From contig NZ_JAEACP010000017.1 of the NCBI RefSeq assembly GCF_015999335.1, forward strand, positions 1 through 64,000: a stretch of 64,000 nt of DNA, written 5' to 3'. Below are positions 8,595-17,733 of this stretch, piece by piece. The position numbers were made by a program, and so were the translations under genes. The stretch's first letter is position 1, and each line of letters begins with the position of its first letter. Below the pieces are notes generated by a model, which had not been told where the DNA came from, did not search any database, and saw only the letters and a program-made list of their open reading frames with translations. The DNA is from Tabrizicola soli. GTDB lineage: Bacteria > Pseudomonadota > Alphaproteobacteria > Rhodobacterales > Rhodobacteraceae.

Positions 8595-10301
8595 ATGTCC
8601 CTGCCGAACCACGCGCCCATCCCCGAGCTTTACGTCTCCTCCGAATCCGCCCAGAAGCTGAAGCTCACGGCCGGGCAGCTGCCCTCCTGGGACCTGACCC
8701 CGCGCCAGATCTGCGACCTGGAACTCCTGATGAACGGCGGCTTCTCGCCGCTGAAGGGCTTCCTCGGCCAGGCGGATTACGACGGCGTGGTCGAGAACAT
8801 GCGCCTGGCCGACGGCACGCTCTGGCCGATGCCGATCACGCTGGACGTCTCGGAAGCCTTCGCCGAGAAGGTCGAGCCCGGCCAGGACATCGCCCTGCGC
8901 GACCAGGAAGGCGTGATCCTGGCGATCCTGTCGATCTCGGACAAATGGATCCCGAACAAGGCGAACGAGGCCGAGAAGGTCTTCGGCGCCGATGACGTCG
9001 CCCATCCGGCGGTGAACTACCTGCACAACACGGCCGGCAAGGTCTATCTCGGCGGCCCGGTCATCGGCATCCAGCAGCCGGTGCATTACGACTTCAAGGC
9101 CCGCCGCGACACGCCGAACGAACTCCGCGCCCTCTTCCGCAAGCTGGGCTGGCGCAAGATCGTCGCCTTCCAGACCCGCAATCCCCTGCACCGGGCGCAC
9201 CAGGAACTCACCTTCCGCGCCGCGCGCGAGGCCGAGGCGAACCTGCTGATCCACCCGGTCGTCGGCATGACCAAGCCGGGCGACGTCGACCACTTCACCC
9301 GCGTCCGCTGCTACGAGGCGGTGCTGGACAAATATCCGGCGCAGACCACCGCGCTTTCCCTCCTGAACCTCGCCATGCGCATGGCCGGCCCGCGCGAGGC
9401 GATGTGGCACGGCATCATCCGCCGCAATCACGGCTGCACCCACATGATCGTCGGCCGCGACCATGCCGGTCCGGGCAAGAACAGCCAGGGCAAGGATTTC
9501 TACGACCCCTATGCCGCGCAGGAGCTGTTCCGCAAGCATCAGGCGGAAATCGGCGTCGAGATGGTCGATTTCAAGCACATGGTCTATGTGCAGGAAAAGG
9601 CCCAGTATTTCCCCGCGAACGAGATCCCGGAGGGCTCCACCGTCCTTGACATCTCGGGCACCGAACTCCGCCGCCGCCTGCGCGAGGGGCTGGAGATTCC
9701 GGAATGGTTCTCCTTCCCCGAGGTCGTGAACGAACTGCGCAAGACCAGCCCGGCGCGGTCGAAACAGGGCTTCACCGTGTTCTTCACCGGCCTGTCCGGC
9801 AGCGGCAAATCCACCATCGCCAACGCGCTGATGGTCAAGCTGATGGAGATGGGCGGGCGCCCGGTCACGCTGCTGGACGGTGACGTGGTGCGCAAGCACC
9901 TGTCGTCCGAGCTGGGCTTCTCCAAGGAACACCGCGACCTGAACATCAAGCGCATCGGCTATGTCGCGTCCGAGATCACCAAGAACGGCGGCATCGCGCT
10001 TTGCGCCCCGATCGCGCCCTATACCGCCACCCGGCGCGCGGTGCGCGAGATGGTCGAGGCCTTCGGCGCCTTCGTCGAGGTCCATGTCGCGACCAGCCTC
10101 GAGGAATGCGAGCGCCGCGACCGCAAGGGCCTCTACAAGCTGGCGCGCGAGGGCAAGATCAAGGAGTTCACCGGGATCTCCGACCCCTACGAGGCCCCGG
10201 CCAAGGCCGAGCTTGTGGTGGACACCGAGAACGTCGACGTCGACCACTGCGCGCACCAGGTGCTCCTGAAGCTGGAACAGATGGGCCTGATCCGCGCCTG
10301 A
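8595..10301 (+). CDS. sat-cysC: Bifunctional sulfate adenylyltransferase / adenylylsulfate kinase
   Basis: A 568-residue fusion. Residues 1 to about 385 form an ATP sulfurylase of the Sat type, with its nucleotide-binding TRNPLHRAHQ motif near residues 195-203 and the GRDHAGPG motif. Residues from about 390 form an APS kinase with P-loop GLSGSGKST (about 399-407) and LLDGDVVR. Together they turn sulfate and 2 ATP into PAPS for assimilation. It stands alone; no cysDN or cysH is in the window. Start ATG 8595 matches the conserved Sat N-terminus; the upstream open frame to 8445 is not conserved. The gene ends in an intrinsic terminator. Confidence 0.95.
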   Translation: MSLPNHAPIPELYVSSESAQKLKLTAGQLPSWDLTPRQICDLELLMNGGFSPLKGFLGQADYDGVVENMRLADGTLWPMPITLDVSEAFAEKVEPGQDIALRDQEGVILAILSISDKWIPNKANEAEKVFGADDVAHPAVNYLHNTAGKVYLGGPVIGIQQPVHYDFKARRDTPNELRALFRKLGWRKIVAFQTRNPLHRAHQELTFRAAREAEANLLIHPVVGMTKPGDVDHFTRVRCYEAVLDKYPAQTTALSLLNLAMRMAGPREAMWHGIIRRNHGCTHMIVGRDHAGPGKNSQGKDFYDPYAAQELFRKHQAEIGVEMVDFKHMVYVQEKAQYFPANEIPEGSTVLDISGTELRRRLREGLEIPEWFSFPEVVNELRKTSPARSKQGFTVFFTGLSGSGKSTIANALMVKLMEMGGRPVTLLDGDVVRKHLSSELGFSKEHRDLNIKRIGYVASEITKNGGIALCAPIAPYTATRRAVREMVEAFGAFVEVHVATSLEECERRDRKGLYKLAREGKIKEFTGISDPYEAPAKAELVVDTENVDVDHCAHQVLLKLEQMGLIRA

Positions 10302-10316
10302 TCCCGGCGATAATCC

Positions 10317-10345
10317 AAAGGCCGCGCTTCCGGGCGCGGCCTTTT
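10317..10345 (+). terminator. Intrinsic terminator of sat-cysC
   Basis: A perfect 11-bp stem (AAAGGCCGCGC / GCGCGGCCTTT) with a 6-nt loop is followed by TTTT, 15 nt after the stop codon. Confidence 0.9.
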
Positions 10346-10365
10346 CGTATCAATCCAACGAATTC

Positions 10366-10387
10366 GTAGGGTGGGCAATCTGCCCAC
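10366..10387 (+). repeat. REP-like palindrome, GTAGGGTGGGC type
   Basis: GTAGGGTGGGCA..TGCCCAC. One of seven short GTAGGGTG-headed palindromes found only between genes in this window. This copy is 21 nt past the sat-cysC terminator, between convergent genes. Confidence 0.75.
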
Positions 10388-10393
10388 GCAGAG

Positions 10394-10867
10394 CTACCCC
10401 GCCCGCATCATCCGGCGGATCAGCCCATCCTTCAGCACATACTGGTGGTAAAGCGCCATCAGCGCATGGCCCAGCACGACCAGCATCAGGATGTTGGCGG
10501 CAAGCCCGTGGATGTCGCCCACCCTCAGCCCCAGGAACCAGACGCTGATCCCGCCCAGCGGCACCGCGACCATCAGCAGATAGATCAGTCGGTGTCCCCA
10601 GTCCGCCGCCAGCACCGGCAAGCTGCCCGGCCTGCCCGGAGCCGCCGGGGCGCCCCGGCCAAGCCGGACCAGTATCCGCACCGCGACCAGCGCCAGGATC
10701 GCCAGGCCGAAGGCCACATGCGGCACGAAACCTGCCGTGCCGCCCTCTCGGATGGCGTCCAGCGCGTCTTCAGCGCCTTCGCCCGACAGCCAGGCCAGCG
10801 GGATCAGGATGGTGATCAGCCAATGCAGGGCGATCTGGGCGCCCGAATATCCGGTTGTGGTTCTCAC
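10394..10867 (-). CDS. Cytochrome b561 family protein
   Basis: A 157-residue four-helix membrane protein of the bacterial cytochrome b561 / Ni-hydrogenase b-type family. Candidate heme ligands sit in or near the helices: LHWL, VPHVAFG, GHRLIY, IHGLAAN and LGHALMALYHQ. Such proteins pass electrons between quinones and periplasmic acceptors; no partner is encoded nearby. It starts with GTG at 10867, supported by a CGGAGG ribosome site. A small acidic loop separates helices 1 and 2. Confidence 0.85.
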   Translation of the reverse strand: MRTTTGYSGAQIALHWLITILIPLAWLSGEGAEDALDAIREGGTAGFVPHVAFGLAILALVAVRILVRLGRGAPAAPGRPGSLPVLAADWGHRLIYLLMVAVPLGGISVWFLGLRVGDIHGLAANILMLVVLGHALMALYHQYVLKDGLIRRMMRAG

Positions 10868-10933
10868 GACGACCTCCGTTCACGACACAACACACTTACG
10901 CCGAAGCGTAGCGGTTCCGTCGCCGAAGGCCAG

Positions 10934-11161
10934 TCAGTGCACGCTCACCGGCGTGAAATCGTGTTCCCGCGCCAGCAGGAACGCAAGCTTCCTGTCGGCG
11001 ACCAGCGCCAGCTGGCGTCCGTCGGCCCCGTTGACCGACCAGATCACCTCAAGCCCGTCCACCTGCTCGCGCACTTCGGCCGGCAGGTCCTCGACATGGA
11101 CCTCGCGCACATAGACGATGCGGTCACCACCCTGCGGCAACCCTGGGAATGGAGTATTCAT
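10934..11161 (-). CDS. DUF1150 family small protein
   Basis: A 75-residue acidic protein with the DUF1150 pattern (YVREV then GLEVIWSVNGADGRQLALVADR). Its function is unknown. In Rhodobacterales this family regularly lies directly after a small heat shock gene, as here, where its ATG overlaps the Hsp20 stop (ATGA). It is probably made from the same heat-inducible transcript and may act with the chaperone; that is inference from context. Confidence 0.85.
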   Translation of the reverse strand: MNTPFPGLPQGGDRIVYVREVHVEDLPAEVREQVDGLEVIWSVNGADGRQLALVADRKLAFLLAREHDFTPVSVH

Positions 11162-11601
11162 GTCTTGCCCCCTTCTCTCTGGCTGGCATTGTTCCGACCG
11201 ATCCTGATCGTCTGCACCACGGTCTCCGGCACATGCCGGCGCAGATCGACGTGGAGCAGGCCGTTTTCCATCGTGGCTCCCGCCACCTCGACGCCGTCGG
11301 CCAGCACAAAGCTCCGCTGGAAGGCGCGCGAGGCGATGCCGCGATGCAGGAACACCCGCTCGCCCGCGTCATCGGCCTGACGGCCCCTGACGACAAGCTG
11401 CCGGTCCTCGACGGTGATCGACAGGTCCTCCTCGCGGAAGCCCGCGACCGCCAGCGTGATCCGGTAGGCATTCTCGGCCACCGCCTCGATGTTGAACGGA
11501 GGATAGCCCTCGGCCCCCGATTTCGCGGTGCGTTCCACCAGCCTTTCCAGCTGTTCGAACCCGAGAAGATACGGGTGGGCCCCAAAGCTCAGTTTCGTCA
11601 T
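11158..11601 (-). CDS. hsp20: Small heat shock protein, Hsp20/alpha-crystallin (IbpA-like)
   Basis: A 147-residue class A small heat shock protein. The N-terminal GFEQLERLVER region and PPFNIE lead into the alpha-crystallin domain (about residues 35-130: YRITLAVAGF, LSITVEDRQLVVRG, GIASRAFQRSF.LADGVEV). It would bind unfolding proteins in the cytosol and hold them for refolding by DnaK/ClpB. A sigma-32-type promoter lies 66 nt upstream, and DUF1150 is co-transcribed through a 4-nt overlap. Confidence 0.93.
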   Translation of the reverse strand: MTKLSFGAHPYLLGFEQLERLVERTAKSGAEGYPPFNIEAVAENAYRITLAVAGFREEDLSITVEDRQLVVRGRQADDAGERVFLHRGIASRAFQRSFVLADGVEVAGATMENGLLHVDLRRHVPETVVQTIRIGRNNASQREGGKT

Positions 11602-11666
11602 CGGACGGTCCTTGATGAAGCGACAGTTCGGCCAGCGGCCCCGTATGCGGCAACCGCTTGAACTTG

Positions 11667-11696
11667 AATATGGGGCGATCCCGGCCCCCTCGCAAG
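11667..11696 (-). promoter_or_regulatory. Sigma-32 (RpoH)-type promoter of hsp20
   Basis: On the minus strand CTTGCG (11696-11691) is followed after 15 nt by CCCCATATT (11675-11667). This closely fits the heat-shock consensus CTTGAA-N13-15-CCCCATNT. It is 66 nt upstream of the hsp20 start. Confidence 0.75.
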
Positions 11697-11738
11697 TCCC
11701 GTCCCCGGTGGATTTCCCGGTGCTTACCGGAAGAAACC

Positions 11739-11767
11739 TTCACCCAGGGCCCCGGCTTTCATATACT
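11739..11767 (+). promoter_or_regulatory. Sigma-70-type promoter of the DUF465 gene
   Basis: TTCACC (11739-11744), a 17-nt spacer, and TATACT (11762-11767), 35 nt before the ATG at 11802. The AT-rich -10 stands out from the GC-rich surroundings. Confidence 0.6.
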
Positions 11768-11801
11768 CTGCAGGAACAGACAGGAAGCGAGTCGGCCGCC
11801 G

Positions 11802-12020
11802 ATGAATGCCCCATCCGAACTCAGTTTCGAGGAAATGCTCCGCATCAAGCTGGAGGTCCTGCGGCGCGAGCATCGCGATCTGGACGCGGCGATCCACGCG
11901 CTCGAGGAGACGGGCCGCCCCGACCAGCTGACGCTGCGGCGGCTGAAGAAGCAGAAGCTGTCGCTCAAGGACCAGATCGTCAAGATCGAGGACCAGCTGA
12001 TCCCCGACATCATCGCCTGA
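11802..12020 (+). CDS. DUF465 (YdcH-like) small coiled-coil protein
   Basis: A 72-residue highly charged helical protein matching the DUF465/YdcH family: LxxxHRDLDxxI near the middle and the conserved LKKQKLSLKDQI.KIE segment at the C-terminus. The function is unknown. The start at ATG 11802 is where the family pattern begins; the frame is open upstream but non-coding in character. Monocistronic, with its own promoter, ending 21 nt before the convergent EamA gene. Confidence 0.85.
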   Translation: MNAPSELSFEEMLRIKLEVLRREHRDLDAAIHALEETGRPDQLTLRRLKKQKLSLKDQIVKIEDQLIPDIIA

Positions 12021-12041
12021 CGGGGCCGTCCGTCCGGAGCG

Positions 12042-12941
12042 TCAGGCCGGCACCACCCGGCGCACGCCGGCCCAGGCGTTGAACAGGATCGCCGCCAGCA
12101 CCACCGCGCCGCCCACCAGCATGCCCGCGCTCGCGGTTTCGCCCAGAATCAGCCAGACCCAGAACGGGGCCAGCAGCACCTCGGTGTTCGACAAAAGCGT
12201 CAGTTCGGCCGAAGGCACCACGCGGCTGCCCAGCGTGTAAAGCACCATGCCGCCGGACAGGGCGACGACGCCCATCAGCAGGCACCACATCAGGTCGCTT
12301 CCGGGAATCACCAGCGGCTGGCCCTGTTGCACGGTTGCCAGCGTCCCCGCGACCACGGCGAAGGCGGCCCCCAGGATCGAGGACGGCAGGCTGTCTTCCA
12401 GCCTTCGCCAGCGCAATGCCACGCTGAAGGCAGCGAAACCCAGGGCCGAAACCAGCGCCGCCGCGTTGCCGATCAGCGCGCCGGCGGCCAGCCCCTCGCG
12501 CACCATCAGGAAGATGCCGACCAGCGCCAGCACGATGGCCCCCCAGGTGCGCGGGGCCACCGCCTCCCGCAGGATCAGCCAGCCGAGGATCGCGGCCAGG
12601 CAGGGCGAAGCCGCCAGCAGGAAGGCCGCATTGGCGACGGTCGTGGTCTGGAAGGCAAGGATCGCCCCGCCCATCGCGGCGACCAGCCCGATCCCGCCCA
12701 GAACCCCGGCCAGCCCCGCCCGGCGGAGGACCGGAAGCGGAGACCCGCCCGCGCGCCAGGCGAGGAAGGCCAGAAGCACCGGCACCATGGCCAGCGACCG
12801 CCAGACCAGAATCGTCCAGGGCCCCGCGACCTCGATCTGGCGGATCATCAGCGCCTGGAAGGACCACAGGACCCCCGCCATCAGCACCATGACCATGCCC
12901 GTTCCGTAGCGCATCATCGGCCCCTTTGCGTTCCGGCCCAT
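12042..12941 (-). CDS. EamA/DMT family transporter
   Basis: A 299-residue membrane protein with ten hydrophobic segments and two EamA halves (GVLWSFQALMIRQIE in helix 1; TEVLLAPFWVWLILGE in the second repeat). The latter resembles the SLxxPVxAxxxxxxxLGE pattern of DMT exporters. It diverges from a LysR-type gene across an AT-rich 67-bp gap, so that regulator is the likely controller. An ATG at 12917 is an alternative start. Substrate not predictable. Confidence 0.87.
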   Translation of the reverse strand: MGRNAKGPMMRYGTGMVMVLMAGVLWSFQALMIRQIEVAGPWTILVWRSLAMVPVLLAFLAWRAGGSPLPVLRRAGLAGVLGGIGLVAAMGGAILAFQTTTVANAAFLLAASPCLAAILGWLILREAVAPRTWGAIVLALVGIFLMVREGLAAGALIGNAAALVSALGFAAFSVALRWRRLEDSLPSSILGAAFAVVAGTLATVQQGQPLVIPGSDLMWCLLMGVVALSGGMVLYTLGSRVVPSAELTLLSNTEVLLAPFWVWLILGETASAGMLVGGAVVLAAILFNAWAGVRRVVPA

Positions 12942-12970
12942 CTAGGGGCTGGCCAACGCATCACACAAAC

Positions 12971-13000
12971 GAATATAATTGACGAAATTCTTCAATATTT
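12971..13000. promoter_or_regulatory. AT-rich dyad in the EamA/LysR divergent promoter
   Basis: ATTGA (12978-12982), 9 nt, TCAAT (12992-12996), within an AATAT-flanked AT-rich stretch unlike the rest of the window. The symmetry and position suit a LysR-type operator controlling the divergent transporter and the regulator itself. Confidence 0.5.
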
Positions 13001-13008
13001 CTGAAACG

Positions 13009-13872
13009 ATGCCCCAGCCGCTCGACCTTGCCCTGCTGCGCAGCTTCGTCGCGCTGATCGACTGCGGCAGCATCCAGCTTGCCGCATCCCGGGTCGGGCG
13101 CAGCCAGTCGGCGATCAGCATGCAGATCAAGCGGCTGGAGGAAGAGGTCGGCCGCCCGCTCTTCCAGCGCGAGGGGCGCAATCTCCGCCCCAATCCGGCG
13201 GCGCAGGACCTGCTCCTCTATGCCCGCCGCCTGCTGCGCCTTTCCGACGAGGCGGTGGCCAGCCTGCGCCGGACCGAGGCCGCGGGCGTGGTGCGCCTCG
13301 GGATGCCCGAGGATTATGCCGCCTATCTTCTGACCCCGACGCTCGCCCGCTTCGGGCAGGAGTATCCGCTGGCCGAGATCGAGCTGACCTTCGCCTCCTC
13401 GCCCACCCTCCTGCGCCTGCTCGAGACGGGGAAACTCGACCTCGCCCTGGTCACGCGCGAGCCGCACCAACCCTTCGCCGTCCTGCGGCGCGAGCGGTTC
13501 GTCTGGGCCGCCTCGCCCGAACACGCCGCCTGGCTGCGCGATCCGCTGCCCGTCGCGCTCTTCGAGGCCGGGGACCTCGCCCGCCGTTTCGCGGTCGAGG
13601 CGTTGCAGTCCACGGACCGCCGCTACCGCGTGGTCTCGACAACCCACAGCCTTCCGGGGCTGATCACCGTGGCGCAGGCAGGGCTGGCCGTCGTCGGGCT
13701 GATCCAGTCCTGCGTGCCGCCCGGCCTGAAGCTTCTGGGCGAGGCCGAGGGGCTTCCCGCCCTGCCGGTCCTCGACCTCAGCCTCGTGCCCGGACCCGGC
13801 GAGCCGCCGCCCCTGGTGCAGCAGCTGCGCGAGATGCTCCTGCGCGACCTGCGGGAGGATCGTACCCCCTGA
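13009..13872 (+). CDS. LysR-type transcriptional regulator
   Basis: A 287-residue regulator. The N-terminal winged helix-turn-helix is clear: LDLALLRSFVALIDCGSIQ, AASRVGRSQSAISMQIKRLE, and FQREGRNLRPNPAAQ (residues 4 to about 60). It is followed by the periplasmic-binding-type effector domain with VRLGMPEDYAAYLL and LDLALVTRE. It lies divergently to an EamA transporter, a common arrangement in which the regulator controls export of its inducer. Start ATG 13009 fits LysR proteins better than the upstream GTG/ATG at 12979, which falls inside the putative operator. Confidence 0.9.
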   Translation: MPQPLDLALLRSFVALIDCGSIQLAASRVGRSQSAISMQIKRLEEEVGRPLFQREGRNLRPNPAAQDLLLYARRLLRLSDEAVASLRRTEAAGVVRLGMPEDYAAYLLTPTLARFGQEYPLAEIELTFASSPTLLRLLETGKLDLALVTREPHQPFAVLRRERFVWAASPEHAAWLRDPLPVALFEAGDLARRFAVEALQSTDRRYRVVSTTHSLPGLITVAQAGLAVVGLIQSCVPPGLKLLGEAEGLPALPVLDLSLVPGPGEPPPLVQQLREMLLRDLREDRTP

Positions 13873-13879
13873 CTGCGGC

Positions 13880-13910
13880 TTGCCCCGCCCGGCCGCTTTC
13901 GTATAAGCGG
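13880..13910 (+). promoter_or_regulatory. purEK promoter with overlapping dyad
   Basis: TTGCCC (13880-13885), a 16-nt spacer, TATAAG (13902-13907). A dyad CCGCTT-N6-AAGCGG (13893-13910) covers the -10 and could bind a repressor. It is 30 nt before the purE start. Confidence 0.6.
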
Positions 13911-13936
13911 CGGGCAGGGTGACAGCGGGGTATGCC

Positions 13937-14413
13937 ATGGCAGAGGTCGGGATCATCATGGGGTCGCAAAGCGACTGGCCGACGATGAGGGCAGCCGCCG
14001 AAATCCTGGATGAGCTTGGCGTGGCCTACGAGACGAAGATCGTCTCGGCCCACCGCACGCCGGATCGCCTGTGGGACTATGGCAAGACCGCCGTGGCGCG
14101 CGGCCTCAAGGTCATCATCGCCGGCGCGGGCGGGGCGGCGCATCTGCCGGGCATGATGGCCTCCAAGACCCGGGTGCCGGTGATCGGCGTGCCGGTCCAG
14201 ACCCGCGCGCTGTCCGGGGTCGATTCGCTCTATTCCATCGTCCAGATGCCGAAGGGCTATCCCGTCGCCACCATGGCGATCGGCGGCGCGGCCAATGCCG
14301 GGCTGATGGCAGCCGCGATCCTGGCCGTCTCGGACGCAGCACTTGCCGAACGGCTGGACGCCTGGCGCGAGGCCCTTTCCGCCTCCATCCCCGAGGAGCC
14401 CAAGGATGAGTGA
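13937..14413 (+). CDS. purE: N5-carboxyaminoimidazole ribonucleotide mutase
   Basis: A 158-residue class I PurE that rearranges N5-CAIR to CAIR in purine biosynthesis. Signature segments: [24 protein letters not shown] with the catalytic histidine, and [17 protein letters not shown]. It overlaps purK by 8 nt, the classical purEK arrangement. The GTG/ATG candidates six codons upstream lack conservation, so ATG 13937 is used. Confidence 0.96.
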   Translation: MAEVGIIMGSQSDWPTMRAAAEILDELGVAYETKIVSAHRTPDRLWDYGKTAVARGLKVIIAGAGGAAHLPGMMASKTRVPVIGVPVQTRALSGVDSLYSIVQMPKGYPVATMAIGGAANAGLMAAAILAVSDAALAERLDAWREALSASIPEEPKDE

Positions 14414-15467
14414 ACTTCCGCAAGGCTCGGTGATCGGCATCCTCGGCGGCGGCCAGCTTGGCCGGATGCTCTCGGTCGCGGCCAGCCGCCTTGGCTACCG
14501 CTGCCATGTCTACGAACCCGGCGCCGCCCCGGCCGGCGACGTCGCCCACAGCGTGACCACCGCCCCCTATGAGGACGAGGCCGCCCTGCGCCGCTTCGCC
14601 GAGGCGGTGGACGTCATCACCTACGAATTCGAGAACGTCCCCACCTCGGCGCTCGACCTCCTGGAATCGCTCCGGCCCATCCGCCCGAACCGCCGGGCGC
14701 TCGCCGTCAGCCAGGACCGGATCAAGGAGAAGTCGTTCCTCAACGAGCTTGGCTTGCAGACCGCCCCCTGGGCTGCGGTGAATTCGGAAGACGACCTCCG
14801 CGCCGCCGCCGACAGGCTTGGCCTGCCCGCGATCCTGAAGACCACGCGGCTTGGCTATGACGGCAAGGGGCAGGTGAAACTTGACGACGAGACCGACATT
14901 CCCGCCGCCTGGGCGTCGATGAACGATGCCCCTTCCGTGCTGGAGGGCTTCGTCGCCTTCGAGCGCGAGGTCAGCGTCATCGCCGCCCGCGGCCTCGACG
15001 GCTCCGTCGCCTGCTTCGACCCCGGCGAGAACATCCACCGCGACGGCATCCTGCGCACCACCACCGTGCCCGCGCGCCTGTCCCCCGCCCAGCGCGCCGA
15101 TGCCGTGCTGGTCGCCGCCCGCATCCTGAACGCGCTGGATTACGTCGGCGTCATGGGGGTAGAGCTTTTCGTCACCGCCCACGGCCTCCTGGTCAACGAG
15201 ATCGCCCCCCGCGTCCACAACTCCGGCCACTGGACGCAACAGGGCTGCGCGGTGGACCAGTTCGAGCAGCACATCCGCGCCGTGGCGGGCCTGCCCTTGG
15301 GCGACGGCAACCGCCATGCCGACGTGGTGATGGAGAACCTGATCGGCGACGACGTCAATCGCGTGCCGGATCTCCTGAAATCCCGCGATACGGCCGTCCA
15401 TCTCTACGGCAAGGGGGCACCGCGTCCCGGCCGGAAGATGGGGCATGTGAACCGCATCACGCGCTGA
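14406..15467 (+). CDS. purK: 5-(carboxyamino)imidazole ribonucleotide synthase
   Basis: A 353-residue ATP-grasp enzyme making N5-CAIR from AIR, bicarbonate and ATP, the substrate of PurE. It begins with [17 protein letters not shown] and shows [12 protein letters not shown] in the ATP-binding region. VEFF-type residues appear as [10 protein letters not shown] and [14 protein letters not shown] near the active site. The ATG at 14406 lies within the end of purE (8-nt overlap), giving translational coupling. Confidence 0.96.
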   Translation: MSELPQGSVIGILGGGQLGRMLSVAASRLGYRCHVYEPGAAPAGDVAHSVTTAPYEDEAALRRFAEAVDVITYEFENVPTSALDLLESLRPIRPNRRALAVSQDRIKEKSFLNELGLQTAPWAAVNSEDDLRAAADRLGLPAILKTTRLGYDGKGQVKLDDETDIPAAWASMNDAPSVLEGFVAFEREVSVIAARGLDGSVACFDPGENIHRDGILRTTTVPARLSPAQRADAVLVAARILNALDYVGVMGVELFVTAHGLLVNEIAPRVHNSGHWTQQGCAVDQFEQHIRAVAGLPLGDGNRHADVVMENLIGDDVNRVPDLLKSRDTAVHLYGKGAPRPGRKMGHVNRITR

Positions 15468-15534
15468 TCCCATGTCGCATGGCACCAAATGGCGGAACCG
15501 GCGTTATTCGGGGCCCCCGCTGCAAAGGTCGCAC

Positions 15535-16062
<528 letters not shown>

Positions 16063-16789
16063 CCATCATGAACGTATGGGTGACCGGCAGCACCAGATGG
16101 CCGGCCATCCCCTCCAGCCGGGTGCTCTCCACCGTCACCTTGCCATCGTTCGGCCCCGGCAGGATCGCGTTCCAGACCGGGTTCAGCGACAGCGTCCCGG
16201 CGATGATGCCCAGGGGATAGTCCGCCGCCGGCAGCCGGTTCGGCCAGCTGTCCGGCCCCGTGCCCAGGACCTTTCCCGCCGCGCCCGTCACCCAGGCGAA
16301 GGCCGCCAGGTCGCCCAGCCGGTCCACCAGCTCCGAGCCGTGGTTCGGCGGCGCCAGCATCACCACCCGGCCCAACCGCTCGGGCCGCGCTTCGGCCAGC
16401 CAGGCGCGCAACAGGATGCCGCCCATCGAATGGGTGACGAAATGCACCGGCCCCGATCCCGGCCCCGCCTCCGCAACCGCCCGGCCCACTTCGGCCACCA
16501 GCGCCGCCGGCTCGGCCCTCGTCGAGGGATAGGACCAGTTCACCACCCGATAGCCCGCCGTCTTCAGGGCCAGCGCCATCGGGGCCAGCGAGGCATCGCT
16601 GCGCGCCAGCCCATGCAGCAGCACGACCGTCCCGGTCCCGCCCGCGCCGGTCTCGGTCGCCGGGGCGGACAGGAAACGGACAAGGCGTGCGCGCAATCCC
16701 ATGCCGCAACACTCTGCCCGGCGGACCGGCCCGGCAAGGCGGAAATCGCGGCACTGGACAAATCCGCCGCAGCGTCACAGGCTCCGCCC

Positions 16790-17236
16790 ATGTCCAGACC
16801 CGGCCCCCGCATCGCCGTCCGCGCCCTGATCCTGCAAGAGGACCGCCTGCTCCTGGTCAACGCCTGGGCCGGACCGCGCGCCGATCTCTGGTGCGCCCCC
16901 GGCGGCGGGGTCGAGCCCGGCAGCTCGCTCCCCGCGAACCTGATCCGCGAGGTGCATGAGGAGACCGGCCTGACGATCGAGGTCGGGGCGCCCGCCCTGA
17001 TCAACGAGTTCCACCACCCGCCCTCGCGCTTCCACCAGGTCGAGGTCTTCTTCCACTGCCGCCTCGTCTCGGGCACGCTCTCCGACAGCTGGGCCGACCC
17101 CGAGCGTGTGGTGACCCGCCGCCGCTTCTTCTCGCGCGAGGAGTTGCGCAGGATCCGCTTCAAGCCCGACAGCCTGGCGACCGCCGCCTGGGGCGAGGGC
17201 CCGACCTATGACCCGCTGGAGCTTCTGACCCGATGA
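16790..17236 (+). CDS. Nudix hydrolase
   Basis: A 148-residue Nudix protein with box GGGVEPGSSLPANLIREV followed by HEETGL. The REVHEE core is intact, but the usual first Glu of the box (GxxExGE) is Ser. Substrate is not predictable; relatives act on nucleoside diphosphate derivatives. It starts at ATG 16790, 87 nt from the divergent hydrolase start, and ends in an ATGA overlap with the Gre-like gene. Nudix, Gre-like and acetyltransferase genes therefore form a coupled trio. Confidence 0.85.
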   Translation: MSRPGPRIAVRALILQEDRLLLVNAWAGPRADLWCAPGGGVEPGSSLPANLIREVHEETGLTIEVGAPALINEFHHPPSRFHQVEVFFHCRLVSGTLSDSWADPERVVTRRRFFSREELRRIRFKPDSLATAAWGEGPTYDPLELLTR

Positions 17237-17733
17237 GCCGCGCCTTCGTGAACGAGGACGCGGGCAGCGACCGTCCCGACCTGCCCGAACGTCCCGTGCC
17301 CCCCGGCCCGAACCCGGTCACCCCGCGCGGGCTGGCCGAATTGCAGGCGCAGCTTGCCCGGCGGCAGGCCGAGCTTGTGGCGCTCAAAGCCCGCCCCGAC
17401 CGGCTGGACAAGCTGCCCGAGGCCGCCGCCGAACGCGACATCCGCTGGCTCGAGGCCCGGCTCAAGGCCGCCGTGCCGATCGACCCCGCCACCCACGACC
17501 TGAGCGAGGTCGCCTTCGGCCTCGTCGTGACCGTCGCGGACGAGGACGGCCGCGAGGCGCGCTACGAGATCACCGGCGAGGACGAGGCCGACGCCAGCCT
17601 CGGCCGCATCGCCCCCGGCTCCCCCCTCGCCAGGGCGCTTCTGGGGGCCGAGGTCGGCGATGTGGTGACCTGGCGCCGCCCGGCGGGCAAGATGGAACTC
17701 GAGGTCCTGGGGATTGCGCATGCCGATCCGTAG
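17233..17733 (+). CDS. GreA/GreB-family transcription factor-like protein
   Basis: A 166-residue protein with a charged helical N-terminal half (about residues 28-80). Its C-terminal GreA/GreB FKBP-like domain reads IAPGSPLARALLGAEVGDVVTW, then KMELEVLGI. Canonical Gre factors rescue backtracked RNA polymerase through an acidic coiled-coil tip in a GDxxENxxY motif. This motif is not seen here; the region reads RPDRLDKLPEAAAERD. It may bind RNA polymerase without stimulating cleavage, or have a different tip. It overlaps the genes on both sides. Confidence 0.8.
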   Translation: MSRAFVNEDAGSDRPDLPERPVPPGPNPVTPRGLAELQAQLARRQAELVALKARPDRLDKLPEAAAERDIRWLEARLKAAVPIDPATHDLSEVAFGLVVTVADEDGREARYEITGEDEADASLGRIAPGSPLARALLGAEVGDVVTWRRPAGKMELEVLGIAHADP

